DNA of 55,243 bases from Alphaproteobacteria bacterium (GCA_030429105.1 JAUIDE010000015.1:1-55243); one strand, 5' to 3'; counted from the stretch's first letter, positions 1-8,055 are shown. Program-made: numbers and translations. Notes: generated by a model from the sequence alone, not told the origin.

Positions 1-333
1 CTCGACAACCAGGTCGTCCATTTCCGGCTCGCCGAGCTGCGCACCGAGGTCGAGAGTCTGCGGGCGCTGACCTGGAGCGCCGTCGAATCCTACGTAGCCG
101 GCAACGATGCCACGCGCCTGGCCTCAATGGCGAAGCTGAAATGCGGCCGGCTCTATCGCGAGGTCGCGGATGCCTGTCTGCAATACTGGGGCGGCATGGG
201 CTATACGCGAGACAACATCGTCAGCCAGTTCTACCGCGACGGGCGGCTCTGGAGCATCGGCGGCGGGGCGGACGAGGTGATGCTCGGCATCATCTGCAAA
301 TACGAGGGCACCCTGCCCCCGCGGACCCAGTGA
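1..333 (+). CDS. Acyl-CoA dehydrogenase, C-terminal part (cut by window start)
   Basis: The frame is open from base 1 and ends with TGA at 331-333, giving the last 110 residues of a longer protein. The segment carries the helical C-terminal domain of flavin-dependent acyl-CoA dehydrogenases: a CLQYWGGMGYTRDN stretch followed by QFYRDGRLWSIGGGADEVML, which in this family helps form the tetramer and bind FAD. It would oxidise an acyl-CoA to the 2-enoyl-CoA. The next gene starts 7 bp downstream and encodes an enoyl-CoA hydratase-like protein, so the two probably form a beta-oxidation-type operon. Substrate length cannot be judged because the N-terminal and middle domains lie outside the window. 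Confidence 0.9.
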   Translation, partial: LDNQVVHFRLAELRTEVESLRALTWSAVESYVAGNDATRLASMAKLKCGRLYREVADACLQYWGGMGYTRDNIVSQFYRDGRLWSIGGGADEVMLGIICKYEGTLPPRTQ

Positions 334-340
334 GGCGAGA

Positions 341-1090
341 ATGAGCGGAACCATCGACATCGAGACGAAGGACGGCGTGGCGCTTCTCGTCATGAACCGG
401 CCGGAGAAGAAGAACGCGCTCACCGACGCGATGTATCATGCGCTGGCGGACGGCATGGCGGCGGCGGAGGCGGACGGGGCGGTCGGCGCCGTCCTCCTCG
501 CCGGCGCCGGGGGCAACTTCACGACGGGGAACGACATCGTCGATTTCCTCGCCGCGGCGAAGGGCGGCGCGGGGGGGCGCGGCGTCGGGCGCTTCCTGAT
601 GGCGCAGGTGGAGGGGAAGAAGCCGCTGATCGCGGCGGTGGAGGGGCTCGCCGTCGGCGTCGGGGCCACCACGCTCTTCCAGTGCGACCTCGTCTATGCC
701 GCCGAAAGCGCCTCGATCCGCACGCCCTTCGTCGATCTCGGCCTCGTGCCGGAGAACGGCTCCTCCCTCCTCGCGCCGCGGCTGATGGGCCATGCGCGCG
801 CCTTCGAGATGCTGGCGCTCGGCGAGCCGTTCGACGCGCGCCGCGCCGAGGCGGCGGGGATCGTCAACCGCGTCGTCCCGGCGGAGCGGCTGATGGAGAC
901 GGCGCTCGCCGCCGCGCGCCGCCTCGCCGCCAAGCCGCGGGAGGCGCTGCTGGCGACGCGGGCGATGCTCCGGCCCGACCCGGAGGCGGTGAAGGCGGTG
1001 AGCCTCGCGGAGAGTCGGGCCTTCGCGGAACGGCTCGGCTCGGCCGAGGCGCGGGCGGCGTTCGAGGGGTTCCTCGCGCGGAAGGCTTAG
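341..1090 (+). CDS. Enoyl-CoA hydratase/isomerase (crotonase) family protein
   Basis: This 249-residue protein has normal crotonase length. The N-terminus carries MNRPEKKNALTDAMY, typical of the CoA-binding start of the fold. GAGGNFTTGNDIVDF and the later EGLAVGVGATTLFQCDLVYA supply the backbone amides of the oxyanion hole, and DLGLVPENGSS follows where a catalytic glutamate usually sits. The family hydrates or isomerises enoyl-CoA thioesters in the cytoplasm. It sits 7 bp after an acyl-CoA dehydrogenase, which fits a beta-oxidation step. The exact reaction (hydratase, isomerase or other crotonase chemistry) cannot be decided from sequence alone. Confidence 0.9.
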   Translation: MSGTIDIETKDGVALLVMNRPEKKNALTDAMYHALADGMAAAEADGAVGAVLLAGAGGNFTTGNDIVDFLAAAKGGAGGRGVGRFLMAQVEGKKPLIAAVEGLAVGVGATTLFQCDLVYAAESASIRTPFVDLGLVPENGSSLLAPRLMGHARAFEMLALGEPFDARRAEAAGIVNRVVPAERLMETALAAARRLAAKPREALLATRAMLRPDPEAVKAVSLAESRAFAERLGSAEARAAFEGFLARKA

Positions 1091-1201
1091 GGGCGCCGGT
1101 TCCCCCGCCGCGCCGCTTTCGCTACTCTCGCCCCGAAGCCGCCGCGCCCGCGCCCGATTTACGTGCGAGGCGCGTGGAAAGAGACGAGAGGAGCCTTGCC
1201 C

Positions 1202-2710
1202 ATGCGCCGCCTTCCCCTGTTCAGAAGCGCCATCGCCGGCGTCGCCGCGCTTCTCATCGCCGGCTGCGCCGCGCCGGGCGGGCCCTCGGCGGACGAGCCG
1301 AGGACGGTCGCCGCCCGCTCCGCCTCGGAGCAGCGGACGGGGGACCAGGCGCATCCGCAGATCCTCGCGCAGTTCGGCGGCGAGGTCTCCGACCGGGCCC
1401 TGCGGGACTATGTGGACGGGATCGGCCGGCGGCTCGCCGCGGCCTCGGAACAGCCGGACGCGAAATGGACCTTCACCGTGCTGGACAGCCCGGTGGTGAA
1501 CGCCTTCGCGCTGCCGGGCGGCTATGTCTATGTCACGCGCGGGCTCATCGCGCTCGCCAATGACGAGGCGGAGCTGGCGGGCGTCATCGGGCACGAGATC
1601 GGCCATGTGACGGCGGCGCACAGCGCCGGGCGGCAGGAGCGGGCGGGGATCGCGCAGATCGGCATCCTCGGCGCGACGATCCTCGGCGCGGTCGCGGGCC
1701 TTTCGGGCGACGCGCTGAACGCCATCGGGCAGATCGGCTCCACGATCGGCCAGGGCTATGTCGCCTCCTATTCCCGCGCCCAGGAATTCGAGGCGGACAG
1801 GCTCGGCGTCCGCTATATCGCGCGGGCCGGCTATGACCCGCTGGCGCAGGCCGACTTCCTCGCCAACATGCAGGCGGAGACGACCCTTCAGGCGCGGCTC
1901 GCGGGCGGGGCCTACAACCCCAACCGCGTCGATTTCTTCTCCACCCATCCGGCGACGGCGGAGCGGGTGCGTGAGGCGGTGGCGGCGGCGGGCGTCGCCG
2001 CGCCGGCGGACGAGCGGCGGCGAGGGCGGCAGCGCTTTTTCGCCGCGATCGACGGCATGATCTATGGCGACAGCCCGGCGCAGGGCTTCGTCGAGGGGCG
2101 GCGCTTCAGCCATCCGGAGCTGCGATTCACTTTCACGGCGCCCGAGGGCTTCCGCATCCAGAACTCCGCGGCGCAGATCACCATGGCCGGGCCGAACGGG
2201 GCCGGGATCGTCTTTTCCGGCGACGAGCGGCAGGGGCAGGATGCGGAGGGCTACATCGCGCGCATCTGGGCGCCCGGCATCGCCCGGCAGACGCGGACGG
2301 GCCAGCTCCAGAATTTCCAGCGGGGGCGGATCGGCGGGCTCGAGGCGGCCTCCGCGCTTCTCCCCGCGGAGACGCAGCAGGGGGTCCGCATCCTCCGGCT
2401 CACCGCGATCCGGGACGGGAACAGGATCTGGCGCTTCATGGGCGTGCAGCCGCAGGGGCAGGACCGGCTGGGCCTTGTCATGGACCAGGCGGCGGCGAGT
2501 TTCGCCAAGCTCTCCCAGCGGGAGGCGGCGGCGCTGACGCCGCTCCGCATCGCGATCCACGAGGTGCGGGCCGGGGAGACCCCGGCGAGCCTCGCCCGGC
2601 GGATGGCGTTCGACGACGACCGGGAGGCGCGGTTCCGCGTGCTGAACGGGCTCGGGCCGCGGCAGGAAGGGCTGCGGACGGGGCGGAAGGTGAAGCTGGT
2701 GGTGCGGTGA
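1202..2710 (+). CDS. M48 family zinc metalloprotease, lipoprotein, with C-terminal LysM-like tail (BepA/YfgC-like)
   Basis: The start is placed at ATG 1202 rather than an upstream in-frame codon, because residues 1-22 then form a lipoprotein signal ending in the lipobox LIAGC, with Cys22 as the lipidated residue. The zinc-protease motif HEIGH is at residues 131-135, and FEADRLG further on gives the third metal ligand typical of M48. The middle resembles periplasmic BepA/YfgC proteases that act in outer-membrane protein quality control. The C-terminus (HEVRAGETPASLARRM to the end) looks like a LysM-type module that would hold the enzyme near peptidoglycan. About 502 residues. Periplasmic, lipid-anchored location is inferred. 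Confidence 0.88.
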   Translation: MRRLPLFRSAIAGVAALLIAGCAAPGGPSADEPRTVAARSASEQRTGDQAHPQILAQFGGEVSDRALRDYVDGIGRRLAAASEQPDAKWTFTVLDSPVVNAFALPGGYVYVTRGLIALANDEAELAGVIGHEIGHVTAAHSAGRQERAGIAQIGILGATILGAVAGLSGDALNAIGQIGSTIGQGYVASYSRAQEFEADRLGVRYIARAGYDPLAQADFLANMQAETTLQARLAGGAYNPNRVDFFSTHPATAERVREAVAAAGVAAPADERRRGRQRFFAAIDGMIYGDSPAQGFVEGRRFSHPELRFTFTAPEGFRIQNSAAQITMAGPNGAGIVFSGDERQGQDAEGYIARIWAPGIARQTRTGQLQNFQRGRIGGLEAASALLPAETQQGVRILRLTAIRDGNRIWRFMGVQPQGQDRLGLVMDQAAASFAKLSQREAAALTPLRIAIHEVRAGETPASLARRMAFDDDREARFRVLNGLGPRQEGLRTGRKVKLVVR

Positions 2711-2741
2711 TCCGAGGCGGCGGGCGACGCCGGTCGACGTT

Positions 2742-2966
2742 CGAACGAGGCGCGGAGGGACGGGGCCTCCCTCGGGAGGGCGCTGCGGAACGGCTGATCC
2801 ATGCGGTTTATGGCGTCAGGACCTCTTGCGATTGAGCGTCTTGCGCCGTTGCGATGCGGCCTCCCTTGGGGGGAGGGAGGCCGCGGCCCGTGCTGGACGC
2901 ACGGGCCAGGGGGCGGGCGGGGAGCGCTTCGCTTCAGCCCGGCCGGGTCCGTAAGGCCGGATTCCG
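2742..2966 (+). repeat. Dispersed intergenic repeat A, copy 1
   Basis: This segment is similar over about 220 bp to 33780-33999. The strongest block, 2829-2865, is identical over 37 bases to 33868-33904. It ends in a hairpin with arms GCGGCCTCCC (2856-2865) and GGGAGGCCGC (2875-2884). A second short dyad (CCTCCC-TC-GGGAGG) lies near 2766. The repeat fills the gap between two convergent genes, as does the other copy. No open frame is conserved between the copies, so it is not coding. The function is unknown; a bidirectional terminator, REP-like element or small RNA are possible. Confidence 0.85.
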
Positions 2967-2971
2967 GATGC

Positions 2972-3466
2972 TCAGTCGAACACGTCGCCCGCCGCCGCGC
3001 CCCAGATCTCCGTCTTGAGCACCCAGCCATGCGCGCCTTTGGCCTCCGCCTCGCACCAGTCCGGCGTGCAGGCTGAGAGGGAGAGGATCACCCCCGCCTC
3101 GGCCAGCGCGGCGAGCGGCGCCTCCCGGTCCGGCTCGGCGCGGAGCGCGGCGCGGGGGGCGGTGACGACGGCGGAACGGTCCCCCCGCAGCATGGCGTGA
3201 TGGACCCAGCCGCCGGCGTCGTCCACGTCCCGCACGCGGCGCCAGTGCCCATGCTCGGCCACGATCTCGAGCGGCATGCCGCGGCGCTGGAACACCCAGT
3301 CCACACGGTGGCCGATGCCGGGGCCGCGCCGGACATTGGCGGATTCCGCCTTGAGACTCACGAAGCGCGGCAGGGGCAGGTTCGTCTCCGGCCCCAGGGT
3401 TTCCGCCATCGCGGGTTGCGACAGCGCCAGCGCCGCCGCGAGGAATGCGCCCTTCATCCTTGTCAT
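2972..3466 (-). CDS. Secreted SH3 domain-containing protein
   Basis: The 164-residue product begins with a cleavable signal peptide (MKGAFLAAALALSQPAMA, cut after AMA), so it should be periplasmic. The mature part holds bacterial SH3 units: SANVRRGPGIGHRVDWVFQRRG and a second unit ending in GAHGWVLKTEIWG. Such domains generally bind peptidoglycan or peptide ligands. ATG at 3457 (MKGAFL) is an alternative start. It is transcribed divergently from the hydroxypyruvate/glyoxylate reductase gene, and its 3' end faces repeat A. The precise role is unknown. Confidence 0.85.
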   Translation of the reverse strand: MTRMKGAFLAAALALSQPAMAETLGPETNLPLPRFVSLKAESANVRRGPGIGHRVDWVFQRRGMPLEIVAEHGHWRRVRDVDDAGGWVHHAMLRGDRSAVVTAPRAALRAEPDREAPLAALAEAGVILSLSACTPDWCEAEAKGAHGWVLKTEIWGAAAGDVFD

Positions 3467-3558
3467 GCTCAGCCCGCCTCGGAGACCGGTTTCTTGTGGT
3501 CTTGTTCCGCGTATTCTATCACGGCTTTCTGTTTCTGTCGCAACCGGAAGGCCCGCCC

Positions 3559-4542
3559 ATGCCCACGCGTCTCAAGGTCGTCGTCACCCGCCGCCTGCCC
3601 GAGCCGGTGGAGACGCGGCTGCGCGAGCTCTTCGACGTGACGCTGAACATGACCGACGCGCCGATGGACGCGGAGGCGCTGGCCGAAGCGCTGGCGACGG
3701 CGGACGTTCTCGTGCCCACCGTGACGGACGAGATCGACGGCAAGCTCCTCGCCCGCGCGGGCGAGCGGCTGAAGCTCATCGCCAATTACGGGGCCGGCTT
3801 CGACCATATCGACGTGGAGACGGCGCGGGGGCGCGGCATCCTCGTCACCAACACGCCCGGCGTGCTGACGGAGGACACGGCGGACATGACGATGGCGCTG
3901 ATCCTCGCCGTGCCGCGGCGGATCATGGAGGGGGCGGCGCTGATCCAGTCCGGCGACTGGTCCGGATGGTCCCCCACCGGGCTGATGGGGCGGCGGGTGA
4001 CGGGGAAGCGGCTCGGCATCCTCGGCATGGGCCGGATCGGGCAGGCGGTGGCGCGGCGGGCGCGGGCCTTCGGAATGCAGATCCATTATCACAACCGCCG
4101 CCGGCTCCATGCCGACGCCGAGGCGGCGCTGGAGGCGACCTGGTGGGACAGCCTCGACCAGATGCTCGCGCGGATGGACGTGGTGAGCGTCAACTGCCCG
4201 CACACGCCGGCGACCTATCACCTCCTCAACGCGCGGCGGCTCAAGCTGCTGAAGCCCACGGCCTATATCGTCAACACCGCGCGGGGCGAGATCGTGGACG
4301 AGAACGCGCTGACGCGGATGCTGGTCAGGGGCGAGCTCGCCGGCGCCGGGCTCGACGTCTTCGAGCATGAGCCGGCGGTGAACCCCAAGCTGATGGCGCA
4401 GAAGAACGTCGTCCTCCTGCCGCATATGGGTTCGGCGACGGAGGAGGGCCGGATCGAGATGGGCGAGAAGGTCATCATCAACATCAAGACCTTCGCGGAC
4501 GGCCACCGCCCGCCCGACCAGGTCCTGCCCTCGATGCTCTGA
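3559..4542 (+). CDS. gyaR: D-isomer-specific 2-hydroxyacid dehydrogenase (glyoxylate/hydroxypyruvate reductase, GyaR-like)
   Basis: The start is ATG 3559 (MPTRLKVVVTRRLPEPVE), giving 327 residues, the normal family length; the frame extends upstream without a plausible start. The NAD(P)-binding Rossmann motif is GILGMGRIGQAVARRARAFG. The catalytic Arg is expected in NTARGEIVDENAL, the Glu in the LAGAGLDVFEHEP region, and the His in LLPHMGSAT. The enzyme would reduce glyoxylate or hydroxypyruvate to glycolate or D-glycerate in the cytoplasm. It lies divergent from the SH3 protein gene and is followed 13 bp later by a small membrane-protein gene. Confidence 0.9.
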   Translation: MPTRLKVVVTRRLPEPVETRLRELFDVTLNMTDAPMDAEALAEALATADVLVPTVTDEIDGKLLARAGERLKLIANYGAGFDHIDVETARGRGILVTNTPGVLTEDTADMTMALILAVPRRIMEGAALIQSGDWSGWSPTGLMGRRVTGKRLGILGMGRIGQAVARRARAFGMQIHYHNRRRLHADAEAALEATWWDSLDQMLARMDVVSVNCPHTPATYHLLNARRLKLLKPTAYIVNTARGEIVDENALTRMLVRGELAGAGLDVFEHEPAVNPKLMAQKNVVLLPHMGSATEEGRIEMGEKVIINIKTFADGHRPPDQVLPSML

Positions 4543-4555
4543 GGCGGGAGCGGTG

Positions 4556-4771
4556 ATGGCCGGGCTCTACGCCTTCGTCGAAGCCAATCTCTGGCTCTGC
4601 CTCGGCGTGGGCGTCGTCGTCCTGATCGTGGCGGACGAGGTGTTCGGCCTCTCCCGCGCGCTCTTCGGCGAGCCGCCGGAGGACAGGCCGCCCGACCCGC
4701 CGCGCGCCGAGCGGCCCGTCGAAAAGGAGGACGGACCGCGGGTGGAGGACTTCCTGCCGCCGCGGCGGTAG
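4556..4771 (+). CDS. Small single-pass membrane protein of unknown function
   Basis: A 71-residue protein starts at ATG 4556, preceded by GGCGGGAG as a possible ribosome site; GTG 4553 is an alternative. Residues about 9-28 form one hydrophobic helix (LWLCLGVGVVVLIVADEVFG). The rest is a proline- and charge-rich tail (EPPEDRPPDPPRAERPVEK) probably in the cytoplasm. It lies 13 bp after the reductase gene on the same strand and is likely cotranscribed. No family was recognised. Confidence 0.6.
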   Translation: MAGLYAFVEANLWLCLGVGVVVLIVADEVFGLSRALFGEPPEDRPPDPPRAERPVEKEDGPRVEDFLPPRR

Positions 4772-5074
4772 CAACGGCGCGCAACAGGCGCAGGTCGGAC
4801 GGGGAGCGGCGCGGGGGCCGCGATTCGGGCGGAAACCGGAGCGTGCGTTGCGCGATTTCGGGGTCTGATGTGCGAAAACCGGGGGTAGCCTCACAAGACT
4901 CTGATATTGCTCGGGAATTACCGGTCGCTCGTGTATTACAAACGTATTACAAGCGTATTGCAGGAATACTCGCGGCGAGGCGTTTTCTGGCCTCGGAGAC
5001 TTCGGCGCGGACAGACTTCCGGCATGGCGTCAGCCTAGCTACGAAAGGTTGCGAACCCGTTCCGGCGCCGCGCG
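4772..5074. other. Non-coding gap between convergent genes, with an AT-richer patch
   Basis: No convincing gene is seen in this 303-bp gap between the small membrane-protein gene and yciB. Bases about 4886-4970 are clearly richer in A and T than the surroundings and contain three tandem 11-base units, listed separately. An open frame at 4843-5139 runs into yciB on the opposite strand and has no recognisable protein features. Confidence 0.6.
4931..4963 (+). repeat. Three tandem 11-bp direct repeats (CGTATTACAA-type)
   Basis: The units are GTGTATTACAA (4931-4941), ACGTATTACAA (4942-4952) and GCGTATTGCAG (4953-4963). The spacing of 11 bases is about one helical turn, which would put the repeats on one face of the DNA. 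They lie in an AT-rich patch between convergent genes, so they are not in an obvious promoter position. A protein-binding array or decayed foreign sequence are both possible. Confidence 0.6.
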
Positions 5075-5671
5075 CTACTCCTCGGGGAGGGCGTGGCGCT
5101 TCAGCAGCGGGGCCTGGCTCATCACGAAGAGGATGGTGAGCACGGGGCTGCCGAAGGTCTTGAAGCTGACCCAGAAGCTTTCGGAGAAGCCGCGCCAGAC
5201 GACCTCGTTCACCAGCGCCATGAAGAGGAAGAAGAGCGCCCAGCGCTTCGTGAAGAGCATCCAGCCCTCGTCGGTGAGCGGGATCAGCTCCCCGGCGAGG
5301 TATTTGAGCCAGGAGCGGCCGAGCATCAGGCCCCAGAGCAGGGCGCCGGCGAAGATCAGGTTCACGATGGTCGGCTTCATCTTGATGAAGGTCGCGTCGT
5401 TGAGCCAGATCGTGAGCCCGCCGAAGACGACGACCACCACCGCCGTCACCATCGCCATGCGCGGCAGATGCCGGGTGAGGCCGTAGGAGATCGCGAGGGA
5501 GAGAAGGATCGCCGGGATGAAGGCGATGGTCGCCACGACGACGCCCTGATACTCGGCGCCGAAGAGCGTGACGCTCTCCTCCGCGTAAGCGCGGTAGGTG
5601 AGGAAGAAGACGGCCAGCGGCCCGATCTCCAGCGCGATCTTCACCCACGGGTTCATGGCTTTTTCGGTCAT
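5075..5671 (-). CDS. yciB: Inner-membrane septation protein YciB/IspZ
   Basis: About 198 residues starting at MTEKAMNPWVKIALE; an upstream ATG at 5683 would add MPPP. Five or so hydrophobic segments are visible, with NPWVKIALEIGPLAVFF at the start and the conserved KPTIVNLIFAGALLWG, LTDEGWMLFTKRWALFFLF and VWRGFSESFWVSFKTFG blocks of the YciB family. The family spans the inner membrane and is linked to envelope synthesis and division; its chemistry is unknown. No good ribosome site precedes either start, so the start is tentative. Repeat element B copy 1 lies directly upstream. Confidence 0.9.
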   Translation of the reverse strand: MTEKAMNPWVKIALEIGPLAVFFLTYRAYAEESVTLFGAEYQGVVVATIAFIPAILLSLAISYGLTRHLPRMAMVTAVVVVVFGGLTIWLNDATFIKMKPTIVNLIFAGALLWGLMLGRSWLKYLAGELIPLTDEGWMLFTKRWALFFLFMALVNEVVWRGFSESFWVSFKTFGSPVLTILFVMSQAPLLKRHALPEE

Positions 5672-5683
5672 GGGCGGGGGCAT

Positions 5684-6116
5684 AGCGGATATTGCGCCGC
5701 GCGGGAAGCTGAGCCGTCTGCGCGCGCGCGCGCGACCGTTCAGCGCGCCCCCGACCTCGAAGAGCGGCTTTCCGGTGGAAAGCCGCCGAGGGCGGTCGAC
5801 CGCAGGCGCAAGCCCGAGGTCGAGGGGCCATCCGTGGGACCGACAGTTCGAAATCGGACCGTGACCGCCACGGTGGGCGCGGAATCGCGCCCGCCGGGGG
5901 GCGGCGGGCGCGGGCCGATTTGACGCGCGTCAAATCGGCCGGGCGCCTTTCGCCAGCGCGACGCGCGATCCGGTCGGACATCGCGCCCAAGATTCGATCA
6001 CGACCCTGACCCGGACCGAGGCGCCGCATCGACGGATGAACGCGCGCTTCTGGCCGAAAGCCCTCTCCTCCCGGCCCCGCGTCGGGGCGTTTACCTTCAC
6101 GTGCATCCGCCTCTCC
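5684..6116. other. Non-coding gap holding repeat element B and a CG-alternating tract
   Basis: This gap separates two genes on the minus strand (EamA gene 3' end at 6117, yciB 5' end). It contains an alternating CG tract around 5718-5734 that could adopt Z-DNA, and the structured repeat B copy 1 at 5753-5946. Bases 5947-6116 show no coding potential that I trust and no clear promoter. Confidence 0.6.
5753..5946 (+). repeat. Structured intergenic repeat B, copy 1
   Basis: This is one of four copies (others at 12116-12310, 15865-16057, 55177-55243). Hairpin I at 5764-5786 has arms GCGGCTTTCC and GGAAAGCCGC around GGT. Hairpin II at 5887-5911 has arms GCGCCCGCC and GGCGGGCGC around a GGGGGGC loop. 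Hairpin III at 5913-5940 has arms GGCCGATTTG and CAAATCGGCC around 8 bases. The element ends with a conserved GGGCGC. Arms differ from other copies by paired changes that keep the stems. It lies between two minus-strand genes, upstream of yciB. Confidence 0.88.
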
Positions 6117-7025
6117 TCACCCGAACTCCACGAGCGCGGCGCCGAGGGCGATCAGCGCCATGAGGACGGCGCGCACCGGCCCGACCTCCTCCTTCAGGAA
6201 CACCCAGCCGATGATCGCGGCGAAGACCACCGAGGTCTCCCGCAGCGCCGCCGCCTCACCCACCGCGCCGAGGCGCGTCGCCATCATCACCGAGCCGAAG
6301 CTGACGAAGGCGACGAGCGCGGCGACGAAGCCGCGCTTCATCATCGGGCCGAGCGGGGGGCGGGCGGGCCCCTTCTTCCGCCAGAGGATGAAGGAGAGGA
6401 CGGGGAAGAAGAACCCGTCCACCACGAAGAACCAGAAGAGGAAGGAGAACGGGTTCTCCGCCAGCCTGATCCCCCAGGCGTCATAGGTCGTGTAGGCGGC
6501 GGTGAAGAGGCCGGTGAAGAAGGCGAGGACGAGGGCGTTCACCAGCGTCTCCCGCTGCAGCTTCACGCGCATCAGATTCACGCCGGCCAGCGCCATGATG
6601 GAGAGGGAGAGAAGCAGCACCCCGCCCCATTGCCCGAGCCGGAACGTCTCCCCGAACACCACGCCGGCGAAGAGGACGGTGGCGAGCGGGCTGACCCCGC
6701 GCACGACCGGATAGACGACGGTGAAGGCGCCGCGGGCATAGGCGGCGGCGAGCAGGAGCTTGTAGGCGGTGTGGATCAGGAAGACGCCGATGAAGACCGG
6801 CGCAAGCTCGATGGGCGGCAGCGGGAAGACGAAGAGCGCGATGGGGAGCGCGATGACGAAATACCAGATGTCGATCGCCCCGCGGATCAGCCACGGGTCC
6901 ATCCCCTTCGTCTTCTGGAGCGCGCCGAAGGAGGCGTGGGCGAGCGCGGAGACGAGGGCGAGGACGGTGGCGACCAGCCCCGCCGTCTCCGTCCCCTCGA
7001 TGCTCGCGACCCATTCGGTCAGCAT
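6117..7025 (-). CDS. DMT-superfamily (EamA) transporter
   Basis: A 302-residue protein with about ten hydrophobic helices in two related halves, the usual EamA layout. Typical pieces are VRGVSPLATVLFAGVVFGE near the end of the first half and LRETSVVFAAIIGWVFLKEE in the second half; both match the EamA end motif with a Glu in helix 4/9. Members export or import amino acids and other small metabolites across the inner membrane. The substrate cannot be told from the sequence. It lies between the LysR gene and repeat B, all on the minus strand. Confidence 0.88.
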   Translation of the reverse strand: MLTEWVASIEGTETAGLVATVLALVSALAHASFGALQKTKGMDPWLIRGAIDIWYFVIALPIALFVFPLPPIELAPVFIGVFLIHTAYKLLLAAAYARGAFTVVYPVVRGVSPLATVLFAGVVFGETFRLGQWGGVLLLSLSIMALAGVNLMRVKLQRETLVNALVLAFFTGLFTAAYTTYDAWGIRLAENPFSFLFWFFVVDGFFFPVLSFILWRKKGPARPPLGPMMKRGFVAALVAFVSFGSVMMATRLGAVGEAAALRETSVVFAAIIGWVFLKEEVGPVRAVLMALIALGAALVEFG

Positions 7026-7136
7026 GGGCCGTTCTCCCGCTCCCGCCGGGATTAGCGGGTTTGCGGGGCGCCGGGAAGCGGGGCCGGGGCATGGCGGGGG
7101 CGCCGGGGGCGCATGGGTGGACGTCGAGCCGCCGGA

Positions 7137-8042
7137 TCAGCCGGAGAGCGCCGGATCGGCCCGGAAGCTTTCCGCCAGATGGTCCATCAGCGCCGCCTCG
7201 CGCCGCGGCGTGAACCGGCGGGGCGCGGAGACGGCGTGGATCGGCAGCGGCGTCGGCCGCGCCTCCGGCAGGAGCGGGACGAGCCGGCCCGCGGCGAGGT
7301 CCGACGCGACGAGCCAGAGCGGCGCAAGGGCGATCCCGAGGCCGGCGAGGGCGGCGTCGCGGATCATGGTCGAACTGTCCGTCCTCAGCCGGCCGGCGAC
7401 GGGGACGAGCTGGGGGTTCTTCGGGTCTCCGAAGGGCCAGAACCGCCCCGTGGAGAGCCGCGTGTAGATGATGCAGTCATGCCGGGCGAGATCGGCGAGG
7501 CATTCCGGCGCGCCGCGCGCGGCGAGATAGGCGGGGCTCGCCACGGGCGCGCGGCGGGCGAGGCCGAGCCGGCGCGCGCGGAGCGCCGAGTCGCGCAGTT
7601 CGCCCACCCGGATCACGAGGTCGGCGCCCTGCTCCACCGGATCGAGGAACCCGTCCGAGACGATGAGGTCCATCTCCAGCTTCGGATGCGCGGCGAGGAA
7701 GGGGCCGAGCCGCGGGGCGATGGCGGTCTGGCCGAAGGAGATGGGGCAGCCGAGGCGGATCGCGCCCGTGAGTTCCCCGTCCGGCGCGCCGACCATTCCC
7801 TCCGCCGCCTCGACGGCCTCGACCGCCGCCTTCGCCGCCTCGTAGAAGCGAGCGCCCTCCGCCGTGGGGCGCAGCGAGCGGGTGGTGCGCGCGAGAAGCT
7901 GCACGCCGAGCGCGGCTTCGAGCGCGCCGACCCGCTTCGAGATCGTCGACTGGGTGGAGCCGAGGCGGCGCGCCGCCTCGGTGAAGCCGCCGGTCTCGAC
8001 CACCCGGAGAAAGGCGCGCATGGATTCGATCCTGTCCATCAT
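7137..8042 (-). CDS. LysR-family transcriptional regulator
   Basis: About 301 residues, normal for LysR. The N-terminal winged helix reads MRAFLRVVETGGFTEAARRL then STQSTISKRVGALEAALG, and a periplasmic-binding-like effector domain follows from about residue 90. Three close Met codons (8051, 8042, 8039) are possible starts; 8042 is used. The gene is divergent from an AhpD-like/peroxiredoxin pair with a dyad between them, so it probably controls that pair. The inducer is unknown but peroxide or an organic oxidant is plausible. Confidence 0.9.
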   Translation of the reverse strand: MMDRIESMRAFLRVVETGGFTEAARRLGSTQSTISKRVGALEAALGVQLLARTTRSLRPTAEGARFYEAAKAAVEAVEAAEGMVGAPDGELTGAIRLGCPISFGQTAIAPRLGPFLAAHPKLEMDLIVSDGFLDPVEQGADLVIRVGELRDSALRARRLGLARRAPVASPAYLAARGAPECLADLARHDCIIYTRLSTGRFWPFGDPKNPQLVPVAGRLRTDSSTMIRDAALAGLGIALAPLWLVASDLAAGRLVPLLPEARPTPLPIHAVSAPRRFTPRREAALMDHLAESFRADPALSG

Positions 8043-8055
8043 CAATTCCATACAA

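Noticed and set aside
290-2560. Long minus-strand open frame opposite the enoyl-CoA hydratase and M48 protease genes
   Set aside because: Arg/Pro/Gly-rich, no domains, antisense to two well-supported genes; typical shadow frame in GC-rich DNA.
2801-3076. Small open frame inside repeat A copy 1
   Set aside because: The frame is not kept in repeat A copy 2 and overlaps the SH3 gene on the other strand.
4843-5139. 98-codon open frame in the gap before yciB
   Set aside because: No ribosome site or family features, and it runs into yciB in antisense.
5718-5734. Alternating CG tract as a functional Z-DNA switch
   Set aside because: Short and in a non-promoter position; easily explained by base composition.
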